NCBI GenBank assembly: GCA_963989385.1
Contig: OZ022502.1
Location: forward strand, 50,275,454-50,339,453
DNA length: 64,000 nucleotides
DNA from: Ctena decussata
Lineage: Eukaryota; Mollusca; Bivalvia; Lucinida; Lucinidae
Reading direction: 5' to 3'
Positions within the stretch are counted from its first letter, which is position 1, and the number at the start of each line of letters is the position of its first letter. The position numbers and the translations under genes were made by a program. This document shows, one piece after another, positions 1 through 11,900 of this stretch. The notes beneath the pieces are model-generated. The model searched no databases. It saw nothing but the letters and a program-made list of their open reading frames with translations, and was not told the origin of the DNA.

Positions 1-360
1 TCACCATGAACAATAACTCTGTTTTGTGTTTTAACAAGTCAATACAGAGTTATTCTGTAACTGAAGACCTTAAGAATGTCCTGAGGGCTTTTACATTTTT
101 ACATATAGCCAGCCGACGCCTCTGCACAGTCTGATCAGTGTCCTCTCCGGTCGGTGGCATTCATAAGAGTGCTGAGATTAACACTGAAATAAGAGTGCTG
201 AGATTAACACTGAAAGGCTGATCAAAACTTTTCGGGGGGGTGGGGGGGTGGGGTTTCAATCACATATGCTTTATACAAAGACATTAGTCTGCTACCGAGA
301 TTCAGGCACACCTTTCGCCTTCAAAGGTAGATTTCGCCGATGCCCATGCTCTCATGACTT

Positions 361-610
361 ATTCGGTCGGTCGGTCAGTTGGTTGGTTAGGGTTTAACGG
401 CCCTTTGAGAAATTATTTCAGTCTCTATCGGGTCGTCTCCCATAGAGGGGGAGAAAGATAAGAGAAATGATAGGCGAGAAAAACATATCCAAACAACCCC
501 CATTCGCACTTAATGCAGGCACAGTAGGCCCTTGTCCTATTTTTATTCAAATAAGTAGGACGCCCGGCACTGGAAGTTATAACCAGCACCTTCGCCCGAC
601 CACCACTCCC
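361..610 (-). repeat. SINE-like repeat, copy 1
   Basis: The reverse complement matches the repeat at 3715-3955. Both share a block reading TATAACTTCC..TGCCGGG.GTCCTAC, a C/T-rich segment, and the 3' end GGGCCGTTAAACCC followed by a short tetranucleotide tail (CCGA/CCAA here). Such ends are common in molluscan SINEs; that link is from general knowledge. Confidence 0.6.
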
Positions 611-818
611 TATTCGGTCGGAGTTTACAAACAGTGGATGAACTAAATTGCAATGGGAACATTTGGAAGCTGTTGCAGTGGCACCATGCCACATTGTGAA
701 GGTGCCTTATAATACTTACGAAGAGTCAAGACTCAGATGAGCCTGTGCTCTCTGTAGACTTTTCAGAATCTTCGCTATTCACTTCGCAGATTCCTCTGTA
801 TTCATCGTTCATGCGAAC

Positions 819-872
819 AGAGAAAACTCATATCAGCCTGTGCGTTCGCACAGGCTGATATGAGTCTTCTCT
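819..872. repeat. Short perfect hairpin
   Basis: AGAGAAAACTCATATCAGCC and its near-complement face each other around TGCGTTCGCA. This is a small MITE-like palindrome. A related degenerate hairpin with GACCAGCCTG arms lies at 4513-4560. Confidence 0.6.
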
Positions 873-2032
873 ATTCGCGTTTGCGATAAATTCCCTTTGC
901 TCGTGCTGCGGCCTATTTTATCATCATTGTACGCAAGTAAGTCTATAAGCAGACCCTTATCTGCGAAAAGACGTCAATGCTACGTCAATGGTAAGGGCAA
1001 GGTCACGCCGACCTTTGGCCTTTCAAGTTCCCATGGCCTCATGCAGCAATGTCTTTAAGGCCCTGAGCTTTTAGATTTTCATTAATTCTTTTGCATTCAT
1101 TGTGTTTGCGATAAATTTTAGTGAAAGCCTCTATTAGAATTTGAAAGTTTCTAGTTTGCAATAATTAATACATACTAATTAATAGTATATTTTGAGTACG
1201 CCTACCTTGTATCCAGAAGCTTTCAAAGGTGTCAAGGGATGCTGACCGTTGGTTAGATATTTGGCTTTTAGCACAAAATATCCGTAATTGCATGTAAGTG
1301 TACGGAATAATCTTTGCGACTGAACAAAACCATTGGAACTCCGAGTCTTTCTAAAAGGTAACAGCAGTGAAGAAAACAAAAACTCGATAACATCTTGGAA
1401 GCGCTCCTTCAATGAATTTAACAAGAAACTCTAATTCAGATGTTCGGATACACCTGTCAACGGGTTTTTTTTTTTCGCAATTTTTACAAAGGGAAACAAT
1501 TTCTGTAAATTCCTGTTTGCTTCCCTGGACTCATTTTTTTCTCTCAAAATGGGCGGCCATCCTTAACGAAAAGCATTTGCACCACATAATGAACTTATTC
1601 TTTCCTCTAAAAGAAGCTCTTATGACATTGAAGACAAATTCTCTTTGTTTTTATGAAGTTTTGATCAACACGTTACCTTGGCTTAGCTGAACATTATACG
1701 TATGTATGCTCTACTGTACATGCAAACGTTTGACTCCGGCTTTTTTCTCAGTTCTGGTTTCTTCACTAAATTCTTTTGATGTTTGAGTAATGACAAAAAT
1801 TGTAAAGCACTATTATGCTAAATACTCGCAGTTTGGTTCATTTTAAATGTTCATGTAAAACGGGCATATTCCTTATTGGAATAATTAAATAATTGATAAG
1901 AAGTATATCACATAGGTCCATTTGTAAATTAAAACAAGTGCCTCGCGGACAAAGGCTGGACAATGATTTCATAAATGTTCTGTAGCCGTTTACTTTTCTT
2001 TTCGAGTGTTTGGATAAAGAGCTTACCTGAAG
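873..2032. other. Non-coding stretch upstream of the Kazal gene
   Basis: AT-rich sequence with no ORF that looks like a gene and no recognised repeat. It would contain the promoter and any 5' UTR of the Kazal gene starting at 2033, but no convincing core promoter motif was found by eye. Confidence 0.4.
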
Positions 2033-2084
2033 ATGAAGACTGGAGCAGCCCTAATCTCCTCCTTCTTTTTGGCTGTCCTAAATG
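2033..2084 (+). CDS. Kazal gene exon 1 (signal peptide)
   Basis: ATG followed by 17 codons forming a hydrophobic leader; donor G|GTGAGA, phase 1. Confidence 0.8.
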
Positions 2085-2301
2085 GTGAGATTTTTATTAT
2101 TATTTTTTTTTTCGTCTTCTTCTCAGAACGATGTTTTCCGAATCAAAAGATAAATCTCTTGGCACCGAGTCTGTCCGCGTGTCCTATGTTTAATTCGAAG
2201 AAGAAGAGAGTATGTTTTTTGTTGTTGTTTTTTTATATATATATACTTTGTATTATTTTTGTTATTTTTATCGAGAATTAAACAAAACTATAATATTTCC
2301 A

Positions 2302-2339
<38 letters not shown>

Positions 2340-4430
2340 CTGTTCCGCTTATTTTGCCAGGGTGGATGTCGAATGAAACAAACAAAACAACAACACAAAC
2401 CCGTTTCAATGACTGTTTTTCCGATTTGACCGGATTATCTCAGTCTCATGCATTTTAACTACTTAATTGAGCCGCAACACGAGAAAATCAACAAGTGGTT
2501 GTGCACCCAGCGCCGACTCAGATCAGTCTGGGCATCCGCCCATTCTGATCAGAATCTTCTCAGAGCGCAGCTAAAGTTCTAAGCTAATGTAAGGTAGCTA
2601 ATATAGCTTAAGTTCTAAGTTCTATGCGGACAGCGAAAACTGTGATCACACTAAGCGGATGCCTAGGCTTATCTGGGTCTGTGCTGGGCGCACAACGACT
2701 TTGTTTGTTTTCTCGTGCCGAGGCCTACTATAGTTTTAATGATTGGCAGCTATCTTTTTCGAACTGGAGAAGAGAGACTCGTACCAGAAGGTGCGAGCTA
2801 TGGATTCGTTCCCTTGAGCGGAACAGCCTCCTGATGTGTGTAGGGGGAAGGGGGAGTGGGGACATCATGACATCGCTATGTAAATTGGACGAAGAAAAAA
2901 TCTAGTCTTGGTGCTTTCTGAGCACATACATACTATTTTGAGAAGAAACTCATAACCAAATAGCCACATGTAGCAGCAGACGAAGTTCAGCCATTCCATT
3001 CTGTTTCAGACTGTCATGGCAGAACCATCATGGTAGATATCCCAGTGATGTGTTGGTGTCCTGACGTTAGGAGACCAGTCTGCGGGGAAAACGGCATTAC
3101 TTATGAGAATAGTTGCTTGGCAACGTGCGAGTAAGTACCGCGATATTTACAATTCCGAATGCAAGAAACTAAAGTCCTTGTACCCTAAAGGCGCCAAAAA
3201 GCAGACGACAAAATCTTCGTCTGCAAAATTTAAAGAAAAATGTTTCGCCCAAGGAAACCAGTTTAGATCTAGACGAGGTAGCCCATTCTGGGCCTCCTCA
3301 TTTGGATCTATGCCATTTGCTAACTCAACTATTTTCACTTCTTGCTTTTATAACTTTCAGACATGCCATGATCTTTGGGACTGCAGTCTTTTAAGGGATC
3401 AAAGTGAGATTTGATAGAATTAAGTGACATTTTCACAAAAGTCTCTCCAAAACTGATATAAACAGGTTAAAATCCTTGAAGCAACGTTTTGTAGATTTGT
3501 ATTTTTTCTTGATCTTCTTAAAGTACAGGCTAATTGTAAAAACTAAGTGGGATCATTTTTTAGTCACTTGATGGGACTTGGCATGTATGAACTTCGTGCT
3601 CTGGACGTCCTTTCTGTACTAATTCCTGTTATACCATTTTAAAGATGCTTACCGTCAGATTCTGTACCATCTTGTTTCATATTTGATAAAGAAGTGGGGT
3701 GGTTGGGTGGTGCGATGTTGCTGGGTATAACTTCCGGTGCCGGGGCGTCCTACTGGTTTAGATAATAGTAGGACTTCATAGTAGGGCAAGGGCAAATTTT
3801 GCTTGCATTAGAGGCGGTTGGGGTTTGTTTGGACATTTTTTTTCTCTCGTCTATCATTTCTCTTTTCTTTCTCCCTCTCTTTGGCAGACGGCTCGATATA
3901 GACTGAAATACTGTCTCAAAGGGCCGTTAAACCCAAAACAATCAATCAATCAATTGATAAAGAAGTACCTGTACGGCAATTAGACTAAACATTGCTAAAT
4001 CTTAAGGTGTACGGGTACACATTTGTGTTTTTTGCCATTTCTTTTCACAGGGAGGCAACTTTAGCGACTTCCGGTTTATTTCTTTGGGCAACACAACTCT
4101 TCCAAAAGGGGTCTACTCTTAAAGGAAAGAATTTGCTCCTAGGGGGAGCAAATTCTTTCCTTTAAGAGTTGACCCCAATTGTTGATCCCTAGGGATGCAA
4201 AAAATGACAAAGTTGCTTCCCCTGAAAGTACGCCCAATTACCTTAATTTGAACAGGAACATCAATGTAGTGTCGGAGGGCAGCTGTGATTTTGGGAGATA
4301 TGAAGCGGAAGAATACGGTGCCCGGAGAAAAAGAGGTTACTGCGAAGACATGTGCTACTCAAGATATGCTGCCGTGTGTGCCAAGTCTGGACAAACCTAC
4401 AAGAACATCTGTGTCCTGGATTGCGAGTAA
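2033..4430 (+). CDS. Secreted two-domain Kazal-type serine protease inhibitor (3 exons)
   Basis: Exons are 2033-2084, 3010-3130 and 4256-4430, about 115 residues. Exon 1 encodes a signal peptide (MKTGAALISSFFLAVLNG) and ends in phase 1. Exon 2 encodes a Kazal domain with CWCPDVRRPVCGENGITYEN followed by the closing C-x3-C. Exon 3 encodes a second Kazal domain ending VCAKSGQTYKNICVLDCE, preceded by a basic RRKR stretch that could be a processing site. All phases join without a stop. Kazal domains bind and block serine proteases; in bivalves such proteins are often secreted defence or digestive factors (family knowledge). Both Kazal exons end in TGCGA|GTAAG, so the final TAA may instead belong to a donor site with more exons downstream, though none was seen. 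The protease target is unknown. Confidence 0.85.
2302..2339. repeat. (ATT)n microsatellite
   Basis: About 12 ATT units in Kazal intron 1. Confidence 0.9.
2468..2726. mobile_element. Palindromic MITE family 1, diverged copy
   Basis: Terminal TGAGCCGCAACACGAGAAAA, inner GACTCAGATCAG..CTGGGCATCCGCCC and an inverted right half. About 240 bp foldback element. Other copies are at 12639, 19027, 20116, 20936, 27732, 44803, 58532 and 63957. Confidence 0.75.
3010..3130 (+). CDS. Kazal gene exon 2 (first Kazal domain)
   Basis: Acceptor TTTCAG, donor GTAAGT. Six cysteines in Kazal spacing (C..C-x-C-x7-C-x10-C-x3-C). Phase 1 in, phase 2 out. Confidence 0.85.
3715..3955 (+). repeat. SINE-like repeat, copy 2
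   Basis: Same family as 361-610 in the opposite orientation. Ends GGGCCGTTAAACCCAAAA plus (CAAT)n. Lies in Kazal intron 2. Confidence 0.65.
4003..4244. mobile_element. Palindromic MITE family 2, copy 1
   Basis: Starts GGTGTACGGGTACAC. The centre is the palindrome AAAGGAAAGAATTTGCTCC / GGAGCAAATTCTTTCCTTT. The right arm ends next to the acceptor of Kazal exon 3. Confidence 0.8.
4256..4430 (+). CDS. Kazal gene exon 3 (second Kazal domain)
   Basis: Acceptor TTTGAACAG, with a weak pyrimidine tract because a MITE ends about 10 bases upstream. Ends GAG TAA, or GA|GTAAGA if spliced onward. Confidence 0.8.
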
Positions 4431-4512
4431 GAAAATATTCTACTCCATCTCCAAGAATGATAAATTGAGTTGCGCCAGGCAAAAAATGTGTTTCTAAGGT
4501 GTACGCCAAAAG

Positions 4513-4560
4513 CAAAAACTCAGACCAGCCTGTGCATTCGCACAGTCTGGTCAGAGTCTA
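4513..4560. repeat. Short hairpin
   Basis: Arms CTCAGACCAGCCTGTG and CACAGTCTGGTCAGAG around CATTCG. Confidence 0.55.
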
Positions 4561-4931
4561 TGCCTTTGAACATAACATGTACGGACCTTTAGAAGTCTAG
4601 GAATGCAAAATGATCTAGATAGACTTCACAGATTCACTGACTGGTTTGAGTGTTGACTGTTTGCCGATATGTGAAGCATCTTTTTGCGTGCTGTTCAAAA
4701 ATTTGGCAGTCTTTACGCTGTAGCTGCCCTCCCCCTTCCACCCACCCTGTATTTTGTAAAGGCAATATTATTCATGAGACCCCATGCCTGTGCAATCAAA
4801 CAGAATATTTGAGCACAGGACAGTTTCCTGTGATTTGAGTCACTGCATGAATAAAAGATCCTAGTGTATACATGCAAATGCGTTGACCAGCCCGAGTTAC
4901 CATGCAGTCTTGTCAAAGTCGGCTCTTCTTA

Positions 4932-5250
4932 AGGTGAATGGATACAGTCAGGGGAAGCAACTTCGCCATTTCCTTTTTCCTTCCTGCTTAATGGTTGGTC
5001 AACTCTTGAAAGATTTGAATTTGCTCTCTCCTAGGAGCAAATTCTTTCCTTTAAGAGCAGACCAATTTTTGAAAAACTTTTGCTTCCAGGGTCACTAAAG
5101 ACAGTCGTTTCCTTTGTAAAATAATTTGCAGAAAACATGAAGGTGTCTCCATTATTTTTTTTTCCTTTATGAGATGAACCCATTGAGAAGGGAGGCAAAA
5201 ATGAAATTGCCAGAGTTACTTACCTTGAAAGTGTAGCCATTCAACATCAA
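4932..5250. mobile_element. MITE family 2, composite copy
   Basis: AGGTGAATGGATACAGTCAG, then GGGGAAGCAACTTCGCCATT, a CTCCTAGGAGC centre, then a second partial right half up to about 5250. Confidence 0.65.
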
Positions 5251-5352
5251 AATTGGAATACCTTAACCAGTTACTGAAACTATCCTCTAATCTTATGTTG
5301 ATTTTTACTATCAAAAGCTGCTAGCAGAATTGCAGGAGGTGCAGACAGTGAG

Positions 5353-5685
5353 CACAGGGTATAATTGATTCCACTTATTTTCGCATCCTGCAGAGACTGT
5401 ACATCATATTTGGCTTCCGCCAAGACTGTCCGCAATCTCTTACTTCCTGCCGAGACTTCTGTACATGATAAATGGCTTCCTGCAGAGACTGTCCGCGTGA
5501 TTCTGCTTCCTGCCGAGGCTCTCAGTAGGAAGCAGAGTTACGCAGACAGTCTCTGCAGGAAGCCATTTTTCGAGGACAGTAGTCCCTGCAGGAAGCAAGA
5601 GTTCGTGGACAGTCTCGGCGGAAGCCAAATATGATGTACAGTCTCTGCAGGAAGCGAAAATTAGCGGAATCGATTATACCCTGTG
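5353..5685. mobile_element. Long palindromic (foldback) element
   Basis: Starts CACAGGGTATAATTGATTCC and ends GGAATCGATTATACCCTGTG, with centre near 5522. Each arm repeats GCTTCCTGCAGAGACTGT-like units (about 45-60 bp period), so the arms are also internally repetitive. No coding capacity. Confidence 0.75.
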
Positions 5686-5996
5686 GTGAGACAAACTGTC
5701 TAAACTGTTTGCTTTGGCACTTCTGACCAAATACAGTTTTCATTCTCAAACACCTAGGGGCATTGCATTTCACAGGTCTTGTAGAGGGTTTTGGACAATA
5801 TGTGGGCATTCAAATAACAGATTTGGGTTGTCCACTGCCAATTTTGATGAAATATGGACAGTTTTTCACAGAAACAAATTGAAGGGATACTTATTATAAT
5901 GAGGGGGTGTTTGTTCGGAAAAAAATGAGGTATGTTATTAACACTTAAAGCGCCAAAGATGAATATACACATACCTGAATTTGCAAACAGCATAGA

Positions 5997-6042
5997 TCCA
6001 GCTGAGGTGGCTCATAATGAGCCGCCACATCTGGATCTATAC
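5997..6042. repeat. Hairpin
   Basis: ATCCAGCTGAGGTGGCTCAT faces ATGAGCCGCCACATCTGGAT with no spacer to speak of. Confidence 0.6.
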
Positions 6043-6499
6043 TGTTTGTCCTCTAGTCTTTGAATTCTATGATATAGCTTGAACAAAACATTTTTTTTTA
6101 ATTTGCGGATGTAAATTTTGTTGACTGCCTTTCTGGCCCTTTAAGGCTTAAAGTACTTATACTCTGTTTCAGTGTTTTCATTCTTTATTTTCAGTGGAGC
6201 TGACTTTGCTCATGTTGGTTCTTGTGAGTACCATATACAGAGTGGCTAATACATGTGTAAATCCTAATATGATGGCACATAGAACAAAGATTGTTTGAGA
6301 AGAGGGGATGAGACATAGAAACATGGGTTGTAAGAGTGAGAGAAACTGAATGTGTTTCAGAGAACAGTTAACGAGGAATTTCATGTAAATACTAGTGCAA
6401 TAAAGTTTGATTTTGTTATTATTGATTTTTTTTTTGTATGTATGTTTGTTTGCTTTTTACTGATAATGTTTATATAACTGAAATTTATCAACTGTGGAA

Positions 6500-6735
6500 T
6501 ACAGTACACCTTCATGGGAAGTAACTCCTGTCATTTTCATTTTTGCCTCCCTTCTCAAAGAGGTCAAATCTTAAAGAAAAGTATTTGCTCCTGAAGGAGC
6601 AAATTCTTTCCTTTAAGAGTTGACCCCATTTTTGAAAGGCTTTATCATCCAGGGAAGCAAACAGGAGACATAAAAGTTACTTCCCATTTGCAAAAATGGT
6701 GGAAAAACAGGTAGGTATATCCGTACACTTTGAGA
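6500..6735. mobile_element. MITE family 2 copy
   Basis: Termini ACAGTACACCTTCATGGGAA and GTATATCCGTACACTTT around the family's AATTTGCTCC..GGAGCAAATT centre. Confidence 0.75.
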
Positions 6736-7224
6736 ATCTTTGAAGATTTTGCGGCAAAAAGAGTGATTGAGCTCTGGCTCAACATGTCACCAACATGAAC
6801 ATCATAAAAAGACAGGAATCTCGGTTTGAGCCCGGAAGACCTTGGAGCTTGGAAATATACAGGCAGCCCCTTAAATGGTGGCCTGGTGCAAACATTGAAC
6901 ATTTTTATATCCCATTCATAGTAATAATTCTGGTTCAAATCATACCGAAATTATACATCTACAAAATGGGCTTTTGCCTGCTCAAAAATGGCCCAAAATA
7001 GCTTAATCAGTCATGAAATATTGCTATATTTTTCCCTTTGAAAACAATCTCGAAAATATATATCCATCTTTAAAAGACGTATCTATATTTTTTTATTGTT
7101 TTGGAAGGAAAAAACCTAGATCTTATAACCAAAGAAATACTATAGGAGAATTTTGTGGCTACTATGATAGCAGCAGCTGCCACTATTGTCATTTAGGCAC
7201 TATTGTCATTTTAGAATTTATCAA

Positions 7225-7396
7225 ACAAGACCTGTCAGTGGGACAGGATAGCTTGCCTGATAGCACCTTGCCCATCACTTAAAAAACTTTAATGTAAAAC
7301 TTTAACATTTTGCTAATGCCGTCGCCGCTGCCAACGCTGACGCCGGGGGTAGTGCAATAGCTCTTCCTGTGCATTTTTACAGGCGAGCTAAAAATG
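7225..7396 (+). repeat. Hairpin-tailed non-autonomous repeat, copy 1 of 3
   Basis: AACAAGACCTGTCAGTGGGA ... TAGTGCAATAGCTCTTCCTG ... ACAGGCGAGCTAAAAA. Two further copies are at 28632-28809 and 30055-30226. The 3' hairpin plus AGCTAAAAA end resembles the end of the 33435-37701 element. Confidence 0.7.
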
Positions 7397-7669
7397 TAGG
7401 TGTTTCATTTTTATCTTAACTTTAACACACTTTACTGTACTCTGTCATATTTGTATGATAGAGTTACTGGCATTTACCTATGAAGGCAAACCATTATGAT
7501 TTAAATAACATTTGTATCAGTCATTTGTATTTTTAAAATACATTAAATATATCAAATGGCAAAGTCTGGTGTTTAAAATCTTGGGCACAAATGAAAATCA
7601 CTTTATGTAAAACTCTGAGCCAGTCAAGTTCAGACAAGCACTCTCTCTGAGGGTCAACAACATCTGTTT

Positions 7670-7880
7670 TAAGGTGTCCACCATTTTCACAAAGGAAAAA
7701 AACCTTAAGTGACTTCCTATTCGCTTCTCTTGGCAACAAATCCATTCCAAATTAGGTCTCCTCTTAAAGGAATTAATTTGCTCCCATTCTTTCTTTTAAG
7801 AGTTGACCCCTATTGTGAAGGGAGACAAAAATGGAATTGACAGTTGCTTCCCATGAAAGTGTGTCCATTCATCTGAATGG
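7670..7880. mobile_element. MITE family 2 copy
   Basis: AAGGTGTCCACCATTTTCAC on the left, TTAAGAGTTGACCCC and GTTGCTTCCCATGAAAGTGT on the right. The centre is partly deleted. Confidence 0.65.
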
Positions 7881-8104
7881 AGAATGAACACATCACATTA
7901 TCAACCCCACCCCCCACCTATGCTATCCCACCCTATATCTAATGCTTCACAGAAATTTGGGCGCTGGATTTTCCTGACACTATAACCAGGATGGATAAAT
8001 GATGTGCCGGTTTTATGTCCTTTTCAACGGTATTTGATTCATATCTTGACCATGGGAGGGCAATTATTTTAAGGTCTCTGTGCAATGAGGCACTGTGTAG
8101 GCTT

Positions 8105-8185
8105 GGAAACTTGCCTCCAGCGGGACTTGAACCCATGCCCCAATGGTATCAGAAAGGCTTACCATTCTGCCATGTGAATGCTTCC
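8105..8185 (-). repeat. tRNA-derived SINE fragment
   Basis: On the - strand a B-box-like GGTTCAAGTCC follows CATTGGGGCAT. The A box is poor. Too degenerate to be a tRNA gene. Confidence 0.4.
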
Positions 8186-8469
8186 CAGCTACCAAGACCA
8201 AATTGGTCAAGCTTCAGAAGCAAAACAAAGTTCTACCAAAACATATAATGTGGTGCATTACATGGATAATATAGTGATAAGAACAGGAATAGAAAACAAA
8301 ATTTCTATTTTCTGTTGTATTTTCTATTTTTTCTTAACTAACAAATATAGTAAACATAAATAATTATCACAGAATGATGATTTAAAATTATGAATGATTA
8401 ATGCATGATTTACTGGCAAAAGGTTTTTCTAACAAATGGAATCAGTCCATTGAGGACTTTAGGAACACA

Positions 8470-8670
8470 GCCATGTTTTCTTTCTTTTTTACAAAGGAAA
8501 ATAACTTTTGTAGCTTTCTGTTTATTTCCCTGGATAGTGAAACCTTCCAAAAATTGGGTCTACTCTTAAAGAAAAGAATTTGTTCCTGTTGGAGCAAATT
8601 CTTTCTATTAAGAGCTGACTCCCACTGAGTTGCACAAACAGACTTGCTTCCCCTGAAAAAAAAATCTATT
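8470..8670. mobile_element. MITE family 2 copy
   Basis: GAATTTGTTCCTGTTGGAGC centre with AAATTCTTTCTATTAAGAGC; inverted flanks partly preserved. Confidence 0.7.
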
Positions 8671-8808
8671 CAAGGGAGTGTAACTGATGACAATTCTAAG
8701 AAAATCTTTTCATGCTCATCTATAATGTACGGTGTGGCCTAAGGTACTGCCCCACCAGGTAACTGATTTATTGAAGAACTATGATCAAATATGCACTAAT
8801 GTCCGACA

Positions 8809-8900
8809 TCAAGAATCTGATTCTGAGTCTGTGCCATCATCTTTCAAAACAGCATTAGTCAGTGATTCTAAATCTTCTAGCACAGATGTTAGGGGTTCAT
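8809..8900 (-). CDS. CCHCR1: CCHCR1 last exon
   Basis: EPLTSVLEDLESLTNAVLKD and an acidic DSESDS tail before TGA (8809-8811). The LLDDLQDLSEAI-like block is the C-terminal signature in vertebrates. Confidence 0.88.
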
Positions 8901-11900
8901 CTGAAATGAACATTAAAGAAATTATTTATAATAACTGCTATTACATATTTAAGTCAATTATCACGATTGTAAACATTTTCATATCAAGTAAAACACTTCC
9001 TGTATCTATAGTCAAACCTGTGCTAACAGTCACCTCCAAATAACGGTCTCCTGTCAACAACGGTCAGTTTGAAACCCTCCATCAAATTTTCTTATTAAAT
9101 TTCCTGAGAATAGCGATCCACTGCCAATTATGGTCAATGGTCAGCTGAATCCATCTCAAGATGCATCATTTTCTCCGAATAACTGCCAGCCTTGTGTCAA
9201 AACACAGCTTCAATCTCCATACACATGTGTCTGTGTATTGCCTAATCTATTCTTAGCACTAGACTGGTTATTGATTTTCGGGTACAGTAAAATTTATGTA
9301 ACGAAGTGTATTCCTTGCAATTAGCCCAAAATACATTTAATTCTGTAAGTGTTAGTTTCTGTAAGGTAATTAATCAAGGTAAGTTTTAACTGGATAATCC
9401 CATCAAATACAGTATGCACAGTCAAACAAGTAATACATGTAATCAGTAGTTGGTTCAATCGAACCTATTGCCGAAAGGCCATGTGCGTCAACCACAAAAC
9501 CAGTAGTGTTTTTACTGATACATGTATTTTGAAAATAAATAATTTATATACATTTAAACAAAAAGCAACAATAAGATTTCAGGAATTTATTTTCTGGAAC
9601 CTTTCAATGTCCGTTAATGGTAAATGCAAGAAAATATAAGCAATGGGTGCGAAAAAACAACAACACATGAGGTACAATGGTGATTCTATGACGAAGTTTA
9701 CATTTATCATCTTTTAGTAGGTTAACATCATGAAACTATTGAATTACCGAACAACGGTCACCTGTAAACAATGGCCAATTTTGAATCTTCCCATGCCAGG
9801 CCTTTGTTTACAGGTTCGATGGTATTAGTGATCTGGGCCCAGTTTTTCAAAGCATGGTTACCTTAAGACTTTGTCCAGGATTCATAATTTTTTTCATTTA
9901 AAATAAAATCAAGAGTGCTAAAAAAATATTTCGACCAAAACAGCAGTGATTCTGTATTAGAAAACTTAAACTTTAAGAATTCCACAGAATGCTGTGTGTT
10001 CCCTGTCAGAGGGTTGTGTCAAAGCAGCCCTTATTCTACTTATAGAGTATAACCATAAAGTTTATGCGGCCACTGCAAATGCAACACCGTCGAAATGCAG
10101 CATTTTCTTCCTTTCCGCTCAGCCAAGGTGGGATAATAAATTTAGATTCAGATAATAAATTACCTATAATATGTTCCTTATCTGTTGAGTCTGCTGACTG
10201 GTGAGGGTCTCCATGTGGATGTGTATCTATGGCTTCTACTGGAGATGCTGGCTTTACATGTTGCTGGACTGGTTCCTCTTCTTTACCCCAGCTCAGTGTG
10301 ACTGGTTCTGATCTTTCACTTCTTACTTTACCAATGAGGCCCTCTTGTCTTAGTGTGGCCTGTGAAACAACAATTGAATAATGTTTTATAGATAATATGT
10401 AATCAGAAGTTGTTTTATACTATGTGGGTACAACTCCATGTTTTTAGCAATTTTTAGAAAGAGACAACTCTTGTTGCTTCCTGTTTGCTTCTCTGGAGGA
10501 AGAAACCCTTCCAAAAGGGGTCTACTCTTAAAAGGAAGAATTTGCTTGTATAGGAAGAGCTGATCCCTATTGAGAAGGGAGGCAAAAATTCAAATGGCAG
10601 ATTTGTTTCCCCTGACTGTATATTCTATCTACCTGGGAGATAATTCTCAAGAAGTACAAACATATGGGTGAATTAGCTCCCATATTTTCTAACTTATATC
10701 CTATATTTTATACATGTAGCTAAAACATCACATATTGTGAAAACTGAAGTTTTTGCCCTGCTGCATGCTATCATTTATTTAAGCCATGTTACATAATACA
10801 CACTTTGTGAGTTAAGCTGATGTCCTCTAGAAATAATATATTCATTTTCCTGAAGTTACTAAAAATATCATCATAATGAGCCACAATACCCTAAAATGGT
10901 GCCTAACACATATGCGACCAGCAATGGCTCAGATTAGCCTGAGCATCTGCAGTCTGATCATAGCCTTTACTGTTTGCATACGATATTTGGGATATTACAT
11001 TGAAAGGACTCTGAATTATGATATAAATTACAAATAAACCCAATAAACAAGACACGTTCATGGTATATGTTACAGTTATACCACAGATTGTCTGTTTTTA
11101 TGAGGAAATAATCCACAAGCTTTAGTGGGAGGATTATCTCCTGGTAACGGTGGACAAACTATGGTATAACTATTTTAGACCATCCTCATCAGAGTAGGCC
11201 TAGCAAAATACAAAACATTTTGTGCTAGAGTTTGTGTTTTCTGGCCACAGTGATATAAATAGCTTTGGAAACATTTACTAGATCTATTATGGTAAAAACA
11301 TTAATTTGATAAAGATGACAAAACCAACTACAACTAATGGCAATACAAAAAAGAGGCCAATACCACAAAACACAAACCATCCAAGATCCCCACAAAAGGA
11401 AGAAGGAAGGAACAGAAAGTAGTTGCATTACCATCATCAGGTTTCTCTCTTTTTCCACAGATTTCAACATTTCTTGTAGTTTATCAATCTGTCTCTGATA
11501 ATGTTCTTCTGTCGTCTTTAAATGTTCAGATGATCTTTCTTTCTCACGTACTGACTGCCTCTCAAGCTGTCGCAGAGAAACCACTGAAAGAATGAAGATT
11601 AATAAATATGTTAATGTAATAATCAAATGTAAAGGGGCATCCTCTATTACAAATCTGTCCCTCTTCAAATATGAAAGTCCATTTATTCTATAAGCATTAA
11701 AGTGAATGGGTACATGTTTCGGGGGTGCACCTCTGCCACTTTTCATTTTTGCCACATATATTAAGGCGGCCAATTCTTAAAGAGAGAATCAACTCATTAA
11801 TAACAAAATTAGAAAGTTCTTTCCTTTAAGAGTAGACCCAGTTTTGGAACACTTCAGAAGAGCAGACTTATCACTGTATATACTGTTAATCAGCCGACAA

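Larger units (their letters stand above)
4431..8808. other. Convergent intergenic region between Kazal and CCHCR1
   Basis: No gene is seen. It holds MITE family 2 copies (4932-5250, 6500-6735, 7670-7880, 8470-8670), a 333 bp palindrome (5353-5685), a hairpin-tailed repeat (7225-7396) and a tRNA-like SINE (about 8105-8185). An AATAAA at 4850-4855 could end the Kazal transcript; AATAAA on the - strand (8767-8772) lies 37 bases after the CCHCR1 stop. Both are weak calls. Confidence 0.5.

Noticed and set aside
425..694. 89-residue ORF on the - strand
   Set aside because: Falls within the SINE-like repeat that also occurs at 3715-3955, without domain features.
8732..9043. 103-residue + strand ORF
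   Set aside because: It is antisense to the last CCHCR1 exon, which has matching splice phase and conserved C-terminal sequence.
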